Positions 52,645 to 61,772 are shown, counted from the stretch's first letter. The stretch is 64,000 nucleotides of DNA from Gluconobacter cerevisiae (GCF_015244675.1 NZ_JABCQO010000001.1:248001-312000), one strand, 5' to 3'. Notes: generated by a model not told the origin, from the letters alone. Numbers and translations are program-made.

Positions 52645-54105
52645 TTACGGCTCCCTCATACCATTCGTAAGGGCAGGCGTAAGGTTGTTGAACAGATACT
52701 GCAGTACGGTCCGTTTTCCGACGTCGATATCAGCAGTCAAAGACATGCCCGGCATAGGATGGAAGAACGAAGGCTGACCATGCAGCGTGTAACGGTCAAT
52801 CCGCAAACGAACACGATAAACGCCCAACGCAGTGGAATCTTCTGAAGACGCACCTCCATTTCCACCAGCTGCACCATTCTGCGACGATGGCGTGAAAGCA
52901 TCGGCACTGATGACACGAACCGTTGCTTCTGCACCCCCATACTGTTCGTAAGGAAACGTCGAGAATTTCAGGATTGCGTGGTCTCCGACCTGAACGAAAC
53001 CTACGTCCTGTGACCGCATCACGGCTTCCATCTCCAGTCCGTATCCTGTGGGAACAAGGGTGATGAACTGCCCCGCAGACTGAAGAACAGAGCCGACCGA
53101 TCCCTGCGCGATAGTCAGGACAATACCGTCTTCCGGAGCACGCAGAAGAACAAGATCCTGACGTAGTCGGGCTTTTTCAAATGAACTGCGATATTCCGAC
53201 AGATGATGACCAGCTTCCGTCAGTTCCGAGTAAATCTTGGCCTGCCAATTCCCGATATAACCGTCACGTTCCGCCTTCATGGCGGCCAGCTTTTTCTCGG
53301 CAGAATTGGCGCTCTGCTGGGCGGATATCTCCGCGCGCTCGGCTTCCATCATTTCGGTCTGGGCACCGAGGGTTGAAAGACGGGATCCGACCTGATCGGC
53401 CTGTTCCCGCTGACGCATCTGAAGGACTTCGGACGCAACCCGCATTTTGCTGCCATACATGGCCGCATTGGCACGGTAACCCTGAATGTCGCTCTGAAGA
53501 CCGGCGATCTGCTGATCGTAGTTTTCGATATGGCCCTGATATTCGGCCTTGCGGCGCAGGAATGCAGCCCCCTGCTCCACAGATGCCGGATCGTTCAGAT
53601 CGACCTTGTAGTCCTGACCGGCAGCTTCTGCTTTCAGGCGGTTATATTCCGCCTGATAGGCATCGCGCTGCATCCGCATATTCGTGATGTCAGCTTCGGT
53701 AACGGTCGGATCGAGATGGGCAAGAACCTGGCCCTTCTTCACGAAATCGCCAACCCGCACATCAATCGAACGAATAATTGCCGTTTCTAGCGGCTGCACA
53801 ACGATCGTCGGCTGCGTGGAAATCAGGCGTCCGGGCGTTGAAACAACACGGTTGATCGGGAAAAATGCCATGGCGGCCAGGGACGCCATAAACAGCCCCC
53901 CGATCAGCAGGATAACGTAACGCGCTGAGGGCGTGGCCGGAAGATTGACGAGCCCGGCTGTCGGCGAGTGGAATTCCAGCAACGCCAGCGGAATATCATC
54001 AGGAGCAAACGGGTCCGCAGCAGAGCGCGGAATATGCTGGTTGAAATCTTCGTCACCCTGCTGGGGCGTCCGATCATCTTTCGGAATCATGTCGGAAGAG
54101 CTCAT
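52645..54105 (-). CDS. HlyD-family type I secretion periplasmic adaptor
   Basis: A 486-residue membrane-fusion protein. An N-terminal cytoplasmic tail of ~55 residues precedes one membrane helix (YVILLIGGLFMASLAAMAFF). PGRLISTQPTIVVQPLETAI begins the lipoyl half, long helices run through residues ~160-310, and LRAPEDGIVLTIAQGSVGSVLQ closes it. The C-terminal GMSLTADIDVGKRTVLQYLF is the HlyD-type signature end. It links the adjacent ABC exporter to a TolC-like channel; no dedicated outer-membrane gene is in this cluster. Two bases separate it from the ABC gene. Confidence 0.93.
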   Translation of the reverse strand: MSSSDMIPKDDRTPQQGDEDFNQHIPRSAADPFAPDDIPLALLEFHSPTAGLVNLPATPSARYVILLIGGLFMASLAAMAFFPINRVVSTPGRLISTQPTIVVQPLETAIIRSIDVRVGDFVKKGQVLAHLDPTVTEADITNMRMQRDAYQAEYNRLKAEAAGQDYKVDLNDPASVEQGAAFLRRKAEYQGHIENYDQQIAGLQSDIQGYRANAAMYGSKMRVASEVLQMRQREQADQVGSRLSTLGAQTEMMEAERAEISAQQSANSAEKKLAAMKAERDGYIGNWQAKIYSELTEAGHHLSEYRSSFEKARLRQDLVLLRAPEDGIVLTIAQGSVGSVLQSAGQFITLVPTGYGLEMEAVMRSQDVGFVQVGDHAILKFSTFPYEQYGGAEATVRVISADAFTPSSQNGAAGGNGGASSEDSTALGVYRVRLRIDRYTLHGQPSFFHPMPGMSLTADIDVGKRTVLQYLFNNLTPALTNGMREP

Positions 54106-54107
54106 GA

Positions 54108-56330
54108 TTACTCTCCTTCAGTCAGTTGCCCGGCTGTGCCAGGAACGTCGTTATCTGTCATGTGCCGGTTCTGCTGAAGCCAGAGCATCCGGTAAATCTC
54201 GCAGCGTTCGAGCAGAATCTTGTGCGGTGCGATATCGACCAATTTACCCTTATCCATGACAGCGATCTGATGGCAGTTCACAAGAGAGGAAAGACGATGG
54301 GAAACAATCACCATCGTACGCCCCTTGCCGATCCGTTGCAGATTGGCGTTGACGAGTGCTTCAGATTCCGGGTCCAGAGCCGAAGTCGCCTCATCCAGGA
54401 TCATCAGTTTCGGATCACTGATGACAGCACGTGCAATCGCAAGTCTCTGCCGCTGCCCACCCGAAATATTGGTCGAGCCTTCTTCAATCCATGTGTCGTA
54501 GCCGGCAGGCATACGCTCAATGAACTCCTCAGCACCCGCAAGGCGTGCCGCCCGGATGGCATCATCAATCGTCAGACCAGGCCGACCAGCCGTAATATTG
54601 TCACGGATAGTGCCACGGAACAGGAAGTTGTCCTGAAGAACAACACCAAAAGAACGGCGCAGATGGGTAAGGTTAATTTCCCGAAGATCCACCCCGTCGA
54701 GGCGCAGATAGCCGGTGTAGTTACGACTGACGCCTTGCAGAAGGCGCGTTACTGTAGATTTTCCTGACCCGGAACGTCCCACCAGACCCAGCATCGTACC
54801 AGCCGGAATATCGAACGTCACATCATTCAGGGCCTTGGTGGTCGATCCCGGATAAGAGAAATCAACATTTACGAAAGACAGCGCCCCTTTGATGACAGGA
54901 CGCATTCCGGTCGTCAGCGCCTTGGTCTCCGTCGGCTGGTTCAACACTTTTCCGGCTTCGCTGAGGGAAACACTGACCTCATTGAATGCTTCCATCAGTC
55001 TGGCAAGATTGACGAGCGGACTGGCAACACGCCCACCCAGCATCATGAAGCCCATCAGCGCGCCAGCCTGAATCGAACTTGCATTTGTAAGAATCAGATA
55101 GGCACCGATCAGGATAATGCCGCGGTTGATGAAAATTTCGAATGGCATGGCAAGCGTCTGCGGCCAGCTGGCCATACGTCCGGCTGCCAGCTTCCATCGG
55201 ACAACTTCGGCCGTCCGCTCATCCCATACTTCACGTCGTGTCGATTCAAGGGCAAGCGTCTTGACCGTCCGGATACCAGCGACAGTCTCGTAGAGAACAG
55301 AGCCACGCTTCATTTCTGCCAAAACCTGTCGGCCGATAACGCGCGTGACAGGAGGCAGGAAGATTACCACGATGAGACCGATACATCCGGCGGCGGCAAT
55401 CGTCATCCAGGCAAGGGTAGCACTGAGGATGAACAGAACAGGAAGGATCACAACAAGCGTGAACAGATCCAGCAGGGTTGTCATCAACTGACCGGTCAGA
55501 AAGTCTCTGACCTTGAAGACGGACATGAACCGGCCCAGAATCTCACCCGTCTGTTCGCGTTCATAGAACTCGAGTGGAAGTGCGAGAAGCCGGTTGAAAG
55601 CATGCAGCGAAATTCTCGCATCCAGACGGGTAGAGAGAATCAGGGAAAGCTCGCGTCGGGCGTAGGTCAGCAGAATTTCATAGAACGACAGAATAATGAC
55701 AAAGCCGCTCAGCGAAATGAGGGTCGCCATGGAGTGGTAATTCACCACCCGGTCGACGACCTGCATAACGATCAGTGCCGGAAAGATCTGAAGGATGCTC
55801 AACACCAGCGACGCAAAGGCGATGTCGCGCATGACCTTCTTTTCGCGGAGCACCATCTTGGAGAACCACAAAAGGTCGAACTTGGCGTCTGCTTCAGATT
55901 CGTCACGACGGCGTTTGACCAGCAGGACATCTCCGGTCCAGACCTGCATGAGTCGCAGCTCATCGACCGGAACTGGCGCATCCCCTTCTCCACCCATCGG
56001 ATCGCGGAGCCAGACCACGCCTTTTTCAGCATCAGCACGGACCATAAGGCCAGCTGATCCGTCCTTGAACATCAGGACAACAGGCGGCGCATTGCGGATC
56101 TTGATCAGGTAGCGCCACCGAAGGCGCATCCCCTTGGCAACGGCACCCTGTTCATTGAGCCATCTTGCCAGAGTGGCGGGGGACGGTGTGTCCTCTCCTG
56201 GCTCAGCCGCAAAATCGCGGATATCCAGTTCCAGACCGTGGTAACGGGCTGCGGCCAGGACGGCGTAAAGCCGGATGACGGTCGGACTGACTCTTCCGCC
56301 CGGGCCTGACAAGCTCTGGGTATGCTCCAC
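54108..56330 (-). CDS. Type I secretion ABC transporter with C39-like domain (HlyB type)
   Basis: A 740-residue exporter. The N-terminal ~135 residues match the HlyB C39-like domain: the block LYAVLAAARYHGLELD has Tyr where C39 peptidases have the catalytic Cys, so it should bind but not cleave substrate. Six membrane helices fill about residues 165-450. The nucleotide-binding domain has Walker A GRSGSGKST, signature ISGGQRQRLAIARAV, Walker B LMILDEATSALDP and H-loop VSHRLSS. Such transporters export RTX-like proteins with uncleaved C-terminal signals. GTG start at 56330 with AAGGA at 7-base spacing. First gene of the cluster. Confidence 0.94.
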   Translation of the reverse strand: MEHTQSLSGPGGRVSPTVIRLYAVLAAARYHGLELDIRDFAAEPGEDTPSPATLARWLNEQGAVAKGMRLRWRYLIKIRNAPPVVLMFKDGSAGLMVRADAEKGVVWLRDPMGGEGDAPVPVDELRLMQVWTGDVLLVKRRRDESEADAKFDLLWFSKMVLREKKVMRDIAFASLVLSILQIFPALIVMQVVDRVVNYHSMATLISLSGFVIILSFYEILLTYARRELSLILSTRLDARISLHAFNRLLALPLEFYEREQTGEILGRFMSVFKVRDFLTGQLMTTLLDLFTLVVILPVLFILSATLAWMTIAAAGCIGLIVVIFLPPVTRVIGRQVLAEMKRGSVLYETVAGIRTVKTLALESTRREVWDERTAEVVRWKLAAGRMASWPQTLAMPFEIFINRGIILIGAYLILTNASSIQAGALMGFMMLGGRVASPLVNLARLMEAFNEVSVSLSEAGKVLNQPTETKALTTGMRPVIKGALSFVNVDFSYPGSTTKALNDVTFDIPAGTMLGLVGRSGSGKSTVTRLLQGVSRNYTGYLRLDGVDLREINLTHLRRSFGVVLQDNFLFRGTIRDNITAGRPGLTIDDAIRAARLAGAEEFIERMPAGYDTWIEEGSTNISGGQRQRLAIARAVISDPKLMILDEATSALDPESEALVNANLQRIGKGRTMVIVSHRLSSLVNCHQIAVMDKGKLVDIAPHKILLERCEIYRMLWLQQNRHMTDNDVPGTAGQLTEGE

Positions 56331-56688
56331 GAAATGTCCTTTATGCTGTTGCTACGCCCGGGGCGAACCAAAAGGCGACACCAAGGCAGGAACGCCAGTT
56401 TATTTTCTCATGAATAGAGAAGACTCTCTTTTCCGTCACCACCCCTACAGGCCGGAACGGAAAAATACCTGACATCAGCATAGTCCAGGAGGATCAAAAA
56501 CTCATTAACAGCTTTGGGAACAACATCAATTATCACGCAGGCCGCTTTATCAAAGACCCACATAACATTAGAAAATTCGAATCCGGGTCTCGTTATTCCC
56601 GGTCAAGGCCTTTCATTCCTGCTGTTTTTATCAAGGCATTCCAGTCTTGAAGGCACGCTTTTCTTGCGCGCCCAAGACTGGAAACCCA
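56331..56688. other. Intergenic region upstream of the type I secretion genes
   Basis: About 360 bases, AT-richer than the flanks, with no gene I can support. It should carry the promoter for the secretion cluster (minus strand). Structures seen: an 8-bp inverted repeat TTTTCCGT (56429-56436) / ACGGAAAA (56457-56464), and the long hairpin at 56641-56681. A TTCGAATCC at about 56576 is not part of a tRNA. Confidence 0.5.
56641..56681. terminator. Hairpin beyond the SDR gene, possible terminator
   Basis: Outer arms CCAGTCTTG and CAAGACTGG are perfect; the 23-base loop holds a second near-perfect helix (GGCACGC / GCGCGCC). It lies 7 bases past the stop of the minus-strand SDR gene. No T-run, so activity is uncertain. 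Confidence 0.45.
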
Positions 56689-57462
56689 TTACTTCGTCGT
56701 ATAGCCACCATTGACCAGAATTGTCTGACCAGTCATCCACCAGCCGTCCGAAACCAGGCAACGAACAATCGGGACGATATCTTCAATATCCGTCAGGCCA
56801 GTCCGGCTCAGTGACGACAGCGCGGCTGCGGTCTTGTGATAGGCCACGGCTTCAGGCGCTTCCTGACCGTAGAAGAAGGGCGTGTCCATCGGACCCGGAC
56901 CAATGGCATTGACGGAAATGCCGCGACTTCCGAATTCTTTTGACGCCGCGCGTGTCACATGTTCGACGGCAGCCTTCGAGCCGGCATAGGTGGAATAGAA
57001 CGGCGTATAAGCACCCAGCAGGGACGTCACGATCGTGAGCAGCTTGCCGTTATCGTTCAGATGACGTCCGGCTTCCTTGATAAAGAAATAGGCGGCTTTC
57101 GCGTTGACCGCGAACATCTCGTCATACTCGCCCTCGGATGTCTCGAGGATTGGCTTCTTAAGAACTTTTCCGGCTGTGTTGATGGCGATATCAGGCTTCC
57201 CGAAGGCTGCAACAACCTCTTCGAACAGTCTGGAATTCGCCCCGGCAGTGGTCAGATCGCCCTGAAATGCCTGCGCCTGAACACCGAGTTTCGTGAGCGC
57301 CACCACCGTCGCGTCCGCATCCGCTTTCGTGGCGGCACTATTGTAATGGATGGCGATGGCAGCCGCGCCCTGAGCGGCAAGATCCAGAGCAATCAGTCTG
57401 CCGAGATTTTTGGCGCCTCCCGTGATGAGAGCGGTTTTTCCCTTGATGCTGTGATCGGCCAT
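56689..57462 (-). CDS. SDR-family NAD(P)-dependent oxidoreductase
   Basis: A 257-residue classical short-chain dehydrogenase. Cofactor motif TGGAKNLG near residue 15, NTAGK in place of NNAG, catalytic Ser in TSLLGAY, and YSTYAGSKAAVEHVTRA with catalytic Tyr and Lys. The PGPMDTPF and GQTILVNGGYTTK blocks are typical. Cytosolic; substrate unknown. I chose ATG 57462 (MADHSIKGKTALITGG); its ribosome site overlaps a 12-base palindrome at 57465-57476. Divergent from the LysR regulator, which probably controls it. Confidence 0.92.
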   Translation of the reverse strand: MADHSIKGKTALITGGAKNLGRLIALDLAAQGAAAIAIHYNSAATKADADATVVALTKLGVQAQAFQGDLTTAGANSRLFEEVVAAFGKPDIAINTAGKVLKKPILETSEGEYDEMFAVNAKAAYFFIKEAGRHLNDNGKLLTIVTSLLGAYTPFYSTYAGSKAAVEHVTRAASKEFGSRGISVNAIGPGPMDTPFFYGQEAPEAVAYHKTAAALSSLSRTGLTDIEDIVPIVRCLVSDGWWMTGQTILVNGGYTTK

Positions 57463-57503
57463 GAGAGGATATCCTCGCGTTAATGGATGATGAAAGGGAC
57501 TAT

Positions 57504-57519
57504 GATTTGTCGATAAATC
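57504..57519. promoter_or_regulatory. Palindrome 1 in the SDR/LysR gap, candidate operator
   Basis: GATTT and AAATC arms in a 16-base near-palindrome; T503 and A515 fit the T-N11-A LysR box spacing. Confidence 0.45.
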
Positions 57520-57535
57520 TGGAAAAAGCATGAAA

Positions 57536-57556
57536 TTCTGACATCATATGTCAGAA
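57536..57556. promoter_or_regulatory. Palindrome 2 in the SDR/LysR gap, candidate LysR operator
   Basis: Perfect 8-bp arms TTCTGACA and TGTCAGAA with a 5-base spacer, 28 bases before the LysR start. A typical place for autoregulation and control of the divergent SDR gene. Confidence 0.55.
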
Positions 57557-57583
57557 AATCCGAACAGACACACGGAAGACATC

Positions 57584-58501
57584 ATGGACCGGATCGACCT
57601 GCTTCGTATTTTCATCCGCGTTGCGGAAAGCGGCAGTTTCACACATGCGGCCGATACACTCCAGATGCCCCGCTCCACGGTTTCGACCGCCATTCAGGAG
57701 CTGGAAAACCGGCTCGGCACGCAATTGCTGGCGCGGACGACGCGTTCCGTAAGGCTCACCGATGACGGACAGAGATTTCAGCAGACAGCCCAGCGGCTGC
57801 TGGGCGATTTCGAGGAAGCCGAGAACCAGTTCCGGCTTCATAGTTCGGAAACGCGCGGTCATGTGCGGGTCAACCTGCCCAGCCGGATCGGGCGACTGGT
57901 GGTGGCCCCCGCCCTGCCCGCGTTTCTGGAGCAGTATCCGGGGCTCGATATCGAGCTCGGCATGACGGATCGCAGTATCAATCTGGCCGAAGACGGGACC
58001 GACTGCGTGCTCCGGGTCGGCCCCTTGCAGGATTCCAGTCTGATCGGGCGCAGGCTCGGCCTTCTGCCAGTCTTCAATGTCGCAAGCCCGTCCTATCTGG
58101 AGCGTTTCGGCATTCCCCTGACGCCGGATGACCTGTCAGCCCATCAGGCCGTTCTCTATGCCTCGCCATCCACCGGGCGGATCGAGGCATGGGAATGGGA
58201 GCGGGACGGACGGGAGGAAAGCCGTGCCGTTCAGGGACGCGTAACGGTGAACAGCGCGGAAGGGGCGGTCGCCTGCTGTCTGGCTGGCCTCGGCCTCGCG
58301 CAGTTGCCAGCCTATGATGTTCTTCCTCATCTCCGGCGTGGAGAACTTGTGGACGTCCTGCCGCAATGGCGGGCCGCATCCTTGCCGATGACGCTGCTCT
58401 TTCCACACAGAAAGCATCTCTCCCGCAGGCTCGAAGTCTTTACGGAGTGGCTGACGGGGCTTTTGGAGCAGCACTGCTTCCCAGTTGAACTCCAGGACTG
58501 A
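57584..58501 (+). CDS. LysR-family transcriptional regulator
   Basis: A 305-residue LTTR. N-terminal winged helix: RIFIRVAESGSFTHAADTLQ then MPRSTVSTAIQELENRLGTQLL. The C-terminal effector domain (residues ~90-295) is of the periplasmic-binding-protein type. I chose ATG 57584 (MDRIDLLRIF), with GGAAG 6 bases before, over ATG 57548, which would run through palindrome 2. Divergent from the SDR gene, its probable target; effector unknown. Confidence 0.92.
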   Translation: MDRIDLLRIFIRVAESGSFTHAADTLQMPRSTVSTAIQELENRLGTQLLARTTRSVRLTDDGQRFQQTAQRLLGDFEEAENQFRLHSSETRGHVRVNLPSRIGRLVVAPALPAFLEQYPGLDIELGMTDRSINLAEDGTDCVLRVGPLQDSSLIGRRLGLLPVFNVASPSYLERFGIPLTPDDLSAHQAVLYASPSTGRIEAWEWERDGREESRAVQGRVTVNSAEGAVACCLAGLGLAQLPAYDVLPHLRRGELVDVLPQWRAASLPMTLLFPHRKHLSRRLEVFTEWLTGLLEQHCFPVELQD

Positions 58502-58580
58502 ATGAAGAAGACAGCTCTTCCCTTTTGGACTTCTGTGGGCCATCTAAAGACAGACTTTTCCAGTCCTGATTGGATCTCCG

Positions 58581-60035
58581 ATGCAGCTTTCCCGCATCTA
58601 TGCGTCCCTGCCCGAGCAGTTTTCCGCCCCCCTCACCCCGACGCCGCTGTGCAATCCGCAGATCGTGGCCCTGAACGAGCCCTTGGCGCGGGAACTGGGA
58701 ATGGACCCGGACTGGCTCCGCAGCCCTCCGGGACTTGCATTTCTGAGTCAGGGAAGCCGACCGGATGGCACACCTCCGGTGGCAATGGCCTATGCGGGGC
58801 ATCAGTTCGGGCATTTCGTTCCAAGCCTCGGAGACGGGCGGGCGATGCTGGTCGGAGAAGTCACGGATCGGGCGCGGCGGCTTCGGGACATCCACCTCAA
58901 AGGCTCCGGGCCGACGCCGTTTTCACGACGCGGAGACGGACGGGCGGCTCTGGGGCCGGTCCTGCGGGAATATGTGGTGAGCGAGGCCATGCACGCGCTC
59001 GGCATTCCAACCACGCGCGCACTGGCCGCCCTGACAACGGGCGAAGACGTAGTGCGCGAAACCATGCAGCCCGGCGGCGTCATCGTGCGGATTGCGTCCA
59101 GCCATGTGCGGGTCGGGACGTTCCAGTATTTTGCGGCGCAGGGCGATACACAGAGCGTCCGCATTCTCGCGGATCACGTCATCGGGCGTCTGTATCCGGA
59201 GCTGTCGGAAGCCGAAAATCCCTACCTGGCATTTCTTGAAGCCGTAACGGCCCGACAGGCGGAACTGGTGGCGCGGTGGATGCTGGTCGGGTTCATTCAT
59301 GGCGTCATGAACACGGACAACATGTCCATCGCAGGGGAAACCATCGACTTCGGCCCCTGCGCCTTTCTTGACGCTTATGATCCGGCAAAGGTTTTCAGCT
59401 TCATCGATCAGAACGGCCGCTATGCCTACGGGAACCAGCCCGACATGGCCCTGTGGAACCTCGGCCGTCTGGCGGAAACCCTCCTGCCGCTCCTGGACAC
59501 CAACCATGAACGGGCAGTTGAACAGGCCAAAAGCGCGCTGATGCGCTTTGATGGCGTCTTCAACGAAACCTATCTCGGTGGATGGCGCAGGAAGCTGGGG
59601 CTGGCCCTTAAAGAAGACGGAGATGCCCGGCTGGCGGGGCGACTTCTGACGGCCATGCATCGCGGAGAAGCGGATTTCACGCTCACATTCCGCAGACTTG
59701 GGGACGCTGTTCGGAGCGGCCAAACCAGAGAAGTCATGTCGCTATTCGGGCCGGGCTCGAAGATTGAAGACTGGATCGGGGACTGGAAGGCTCGGCTGGA
59801 TCGGGAAGAGCGCTCCGCAGAGGCCTGTCATGCCGACATGCAGGCCACGAATCCGCGCATCATTCCGCGCAATCACCGGATCGAGGAGATGATCCGTTCA
59901 GCCGTGGCGGGCGATTATGCGCCGTTCCATCGTCTGAACGAAGCGCTGTCGCATCCGTTTGAAGACAGAGCTGACGGGTTCGAAGCCCCGCCGACCGCTC
60001 ATGAGCAAGTGAAAAACACCTTCTGCGGCACCTGA
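58581..60035 (+). CDS. selO: SelO/YdiU protein adenylyltransferase
   Basis: A 484-residue pseudokinase-fold enzyme that transfers AMP to Ser, Thr or Tyr of target proteins. Recognisable blocks: YAGHQFGHFVPSLGDGRA, DIHLKGSGPTPFSRRGDGRA (nucleotide-binding Lys and Arg), VRIASSHVRVGTFQ, and GVMNTDNMSIAGETIDFGPC (metal-binding Asn and Asp). It ends in FCGT, a C-terminal cysteine at the place where some homologues have selenocysteine. In E. coli it responds to oxidative stress and targets redox proteins. It follows the LysR gene by 79 bases on the same strand. Confidence 0.94.
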   Translation: MQLSRIYASLPEQFSAPLTPTPLCNPQIVALNEPLARELGMDPDWLRSPPGLAFLSQGSRPDGTPPVAMAYAGHQFGHFVPSLGDGRAMLVGEVTDRARRLRDIHLKGSGPTPFSRRGDGRAALGPVLREYVVSEAMHALGIPTTRALAALTTGEDVVRETMQPGGVIVRIASSHVRVGTFQYFAAQGDTQSVRILADHVIGRLYPELSEAENPYLAFLEAVTARQAELVARWMLVGFIHGVMNTDNMSIAGETIDFGPCAFLDAYDPAKVFSFIDQNGRYAYGNQPDMALWNLGRLAETLLPLLDTNHERAVEQAKSALMRFDGVFNETYLGGWRRKLGLALKEDGDARLAGRLLTAMHRGEADFTLTFRRLGDAVRSGQTREVMSLFGPGSKIEDWIGDWKARLDREERSAEACHADMQATNPRIIPRNHRIEEMIRSAVAGDYAPFHRLNEALSHPFEDRADGFEAPPTAHEQVKNTFCGT

Positions 60036-60053
60036 TGCGCCGCAAAAACAGAA

Positions 60054-60260
60054 TCAGGCTGGCTGCGGCGTCAGCATACGGCTGCGGTTGAACAGGCTTT
60101 TGACCTGGGCATAAAGCGCGCCAAAGTCGGACATGCAGGCATTGTGCAACGCGCGTACGCTCTCATGCGTCGCATAGAACCGCAGGGTGTTCAGGCTTCC
60201 CGTCATGATGGCTGTCCCCAGAAAGACACCATCGACATGAATGACCTTGGAACTCAGCAT
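60054..60260 (-). CDS. Small 68-residue protein of unknown function
   Basis: No family recognised. Soluble-looking, with FYATHESVRALHNACMSDFGALYAQ as the central helical part (read in two halves). A GAGG lies about 10 bases before the ATG. It converges on selO with 18 bases between stops. A perfect 7-bp hairpin lies 20 bases before its start. Confidence 0.5.
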   Translation of the reverse strand: MLSSKVIHVDGVFLGTAIMTGSLNTLRFYATHESVRALHNACMSDFGALYAQVKSLFNRSRMLTPQPA

Positions 60261-60280
60261 TGGTCTTCAACCTCGTCATG

Positions 60281-60297
60281 GCTCCCGCGTCGGGAGC
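60281..60297. repeat. Short perfect hairpin upstream of the small gene
   Basis: Arms GCTCCCG and CGGGAGC with a 3-base loop. It would be in the 5' leader of the 68-residue protein gene if transcription starts beyond it. No T-run. Confidence 0.4.
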
Positions 60298-60355
60298 ACA
60301 GAATGTTTCCACGTTCTTTTAGGAACGCGTCACTAACGGGCCTCATGCCACATCG

Positions 60356-60385
60356 TTGCCTGACAAAACGTGACCCTTTTATGAT
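60356..60385 (+). promoter_or_regulatory. Candidate sigma-70 promoter of the biotin operon
   Basis: TTGCCT (60356-60361) and TATGAT (60380-60385) with 18-base spacing, about 98 bases before bioA. No palindromic BioR-type operator overlaps it. Confidence 0.5.
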
Positions 60386-60482
60386 ACGGCGTCCCGCCTG
60401 CGGAACGATCCTGCCTTTCCTTATGGCGTCACAAGAGACGGGGGGATGGACTCACCTCCAGCCATGCGGGAAAACGCAAGCC

Positions 60483-61772
60483 ATGTCTCGCAACGCTCCT
60501 TCTGCCCCTGATACCACCCTCTTGGCTGCCGCCGATCTGCCGCATCTGTGGCTGCCCTACACGCAGATGCAGACTGCCCCTTTCCCCGTGGAAGCTGCGC
60601 GCACGTCCGGCAGCCGGATCACACTTGCGGATGGACGTGAGCTTGTGGACGGCGTGGCAGCCTGGTGGACGGCGTGTCACGGCTACAGCCATCCACATAT
60701 CCATGCTGCCTTGGTCCGGCAGGCGGAGCAGATGCCGCATGTGATGTTCGGCGGGATGGTTCACGAACCGGCCACCCGTCTGGCTGCACGTCTGGCGGCG
60801 CTGCTGCCGGGCGATCTGGAGCGCGTGTTCTTCACCGATTCCGGGTCGGTCGCGATGGAAGTCGCGATCAAGATGGCGGTGCAGTACCACATCAATCGCG
60901 GGACTACGGGCCGGACGAAAATCCTGTCCTTCCGGGGCGGATATCACGGCGACACGCTGGGTATGATGTCCATCTGCGACCCCGAGGAAGGGATGCACAG
61001 CCTATTCGCTGGCGTATTGCCCGAGCAGGTTCTGGCCGATCTGCCCGTGGATGCGGGCAGCATGACGCGACTTGAAACCCTGCTGACAGAACGCGGCGAC
61101 AGCATCGCAGCGATGGTCACGGAGCCGCTCGTTCAGGGCGCGGGCGGGATGCTGTTCCATGACCCCGAAGTTCTGCGCCGTCTACGCGGCCTGTGTGACC
61201 GGCATGGAATCCTGCTGATCCTCGACGAAATCTTCACCGGCTTTGGCCGTACCGGAACGATGTTCGCCTGCGAGCAGGCCGGAATCGTGCCGGACATCCT
61301 GGCGCTCTCCAAAGCCCTGACAGGCGGCACCATGGCGCTGGCGGCCACTGTAGCCCGGCGGCATGTCTTCGAAGCGTTCCTGTCCGACAGCGCCGGACAC
61401 GCCCTGATGCACGGACCGACTTTCATGGCCAATCCGCTGGCCTGCGCGGTTGCCAATGCCTCACTGGACCTGTTCGAATCTGAGCCAAGACTGGAACAGG
61501 TTGCGGCGATCTCTGCGCAGCTTGCGCAGGAACTAGAACCCTGCCGCGCGCTGCCAGGCGTCAAGGACGTGCGCGTTCTCGGCGCCATCGGCGTCGTGGA
61601 ACTTGAGACGCTGGACAATCCGGACGCGCTGCGTCGCGCCTTTGTGGAGCGCGGCGTCTGGATCCGGCCCTTCCGCAACATCGTCTATCTGACGCCCGCC
61701 TTCACGATCACGCCTAAAGAGCTCACACGCCTGACGACAGCCATCGTGGACGTGTTGCGGGAGGCCGCATGA
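60483..61772 (+). CDS. bioA: Adenosylmethionine--8-amino-7-oxononanoate aminotransferase
   Basis: A 429-residue PLP enzyme making 7,8-diaminopelargonate for biotin. BioA-type blocks: WLPYTQMQTAP near residue 23, DGVAAWWTACHGYSHPHI, FTDSGSVAMEVAIKM, LILDEIFTGFGRTG and the PLP lysine in ALSKALTGG. The early WLPYTQ block is specific to BioA among class III aminotransferases. I chose ATG 60483; longer in-frame starts carry non-family sequence. It overlaps bioF by ATGA. Confidence 0.95.
   Translation: MSRNAPSAPDTTLLAAADLPHLWLPYTQMQTAPFPVEAARTSGSRITLADGRELVDGVAAWWTACHGYSHPHIHAALVRQAEQMPHVMFGGMVHEPATRLAARLAALLPGDLERVFFTDSGSVAMEVAIKMAVQYHINRGTTGRTKILSFRGGYHGDTLGMMSICDPEEGMHSLFAGVLPEQVLADLPVDAGSMTRLETLLTERGDSIAAMVTEPLVQGAGGMLFHDPEVLRRLRGLCDRHGILLILDEIFTGFGRTGTMFACEQAGIVPDILALSKALTGGTMALAATVARRHVFEAFLSDSAGHALMHGPTFMANPLACAVANASLDLFESEPRLEQVAAISAQLAQELEPCRALPGVKDVRVLGAIGVVELETLDNPDALRRAFVERGVWIRPFRNIVYLTPAFTITPKELTRLTTAIVDVLREAA

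Noticed and set aside
56560-56610. TTCGAATCC resembling a tRNA T-loop
   Set aside because: No matching T-stem, anticodon arm or acceptor stem around it.
58502-59239. Plus-strand open frame starting right after the LysR stop
   Set aside because: It overlaps selO in another frame and is Arg/Gly/Pro-rich; selO has complete family motifs.
60376-60390. BioR-like operator at the bioA promoter
   Set aside because: TTATGATAC is not palindromic and differs from the TTATnnATAA pattern; it is better read as a -10 box.
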